A stretch of DNA of 64,000 nucleotides, taken from NCBI RefSeq assembly GCF_050947875.1, contig NC_134573.1, forward strand, positions 50,828,115 to 50,892,114, read 5' to 3'. This stretch comes from Dermacentor variabilis (taxonomy: Eukaryota > Arthropoda > Arachnida > Ixodida > Ixodidae). Under the pieces are notes generated by a model. It was not told the DNA's origin, searched no databases, and saw only the letters and a list, made by a program, of their open reading frames with translations. Shown here in pieces: positions 63,957 to 64,000 of this stretch. The position numbers and the translations under genes are program-made. Each line of letters begins with the position of its first letter. The stretch's first letter is position 1.

Positions 63957-64000
63957 CGGAGAATGATCAGGTGACGGGAATGAAGGGGCCGCCGGTCGTG

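Larger units (their letters stand above)
59850..64000 (-). mobile_element. Ty3/gypsy element, 5' part beyond the window
   Basis: The order on - is gag knuckle, protease, RT, RNase H, integrase, purine tract and 3' LTR. The 5' LTR and gag start lie beyond 64000. Pol has frame changes near 62050 and 62540-62850, a stop in the integrase, and N in place of the first Asp of the RT box. A relative is at 40300-41300. It is inserted into the LINE relic at 59849. Confidence 0.9.

Overview
The window looks like repeat-rich nuclear DNA of an arthropod, most likely a hard tick (Ixodida). That is an inference from the mix of elements: tRNA-headed SINEs, RTE LINEs with (GAT)n tails, BEL/Pao and Ty3/gypsy LTR elements, a Tc1-like transposon and THAP-domain remnants. 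The genus cannot be fixed from sequence alone. There are no bacterial-type operons, rRNA genes or CRISPR arrays.

The one convincing host gene lies on the + strand from 6501 to 38564. Five exons join with matching splice phases to encode the C-terminal two thirds of a DXO/Rai1-family protein (RNA 5'-end decapping and exoribonuclease). Its introns are about 20.0, 8.8, 1.9 and 0.6 kb, and most of their length is transposable elements. Exons for the N-terminal third were not found and probably lie to the left. Two expected metal-binding acidic residues and a conserved Gln are replaced, so the product may be a catalytically dead paralogue. A second candidate host exon, the first exon of a THAP zinc-finger gene, lies on the - strand at 49108-49263.

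Layout: 371-3847, a foldback-like element with inverted termini, a degenerate ACAGAA array and about 94 copies of a 15-bp minisatellite. 6501-6730, DXO exon A. 8798-14623, a decayed BEL/Pao element inserted in a SINE with a 5-bp target duplication. 15276-15675, a 200-bp tandem dimer. 18300-20250, TGACGA-type repeats ending in strong hairpins. 20671-20771, (TA)n. 20992-25606, a Ty3/gypsy element on the - strand with both LTRs. 26718-26940, DXO exon B. 28333-34350, one RTE LINE inserted in an older RTE with a 12-bp target duplication. 35692-38564, DXO exons C-E. 40300-41300, a gypsy integrase relic. 41839-41997, a THAP-like relic. 43037-44977, a split Tc1-like transposase. 47668-47901, a SINE with a 13-bp target duplication. 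49851-51690, a LINE carrying only ORF1. 52406-58628, a third RTE split by a + strand LINE that has ORF1 and part of the endonuclease. 58990-59849, a LINE RNase H relic. 59850-64000, a second gypsy element whose 5' part runs off the window.

All transposon coding regions seen carry stops, frameshifts, truncations or active-site changes, so none looks autonomous. The useful content is the DXO-like gene with altered catalytic motifs, the foldback/minisatellite element, and the RTE family whose 5' end is a tRNA-like sequence.
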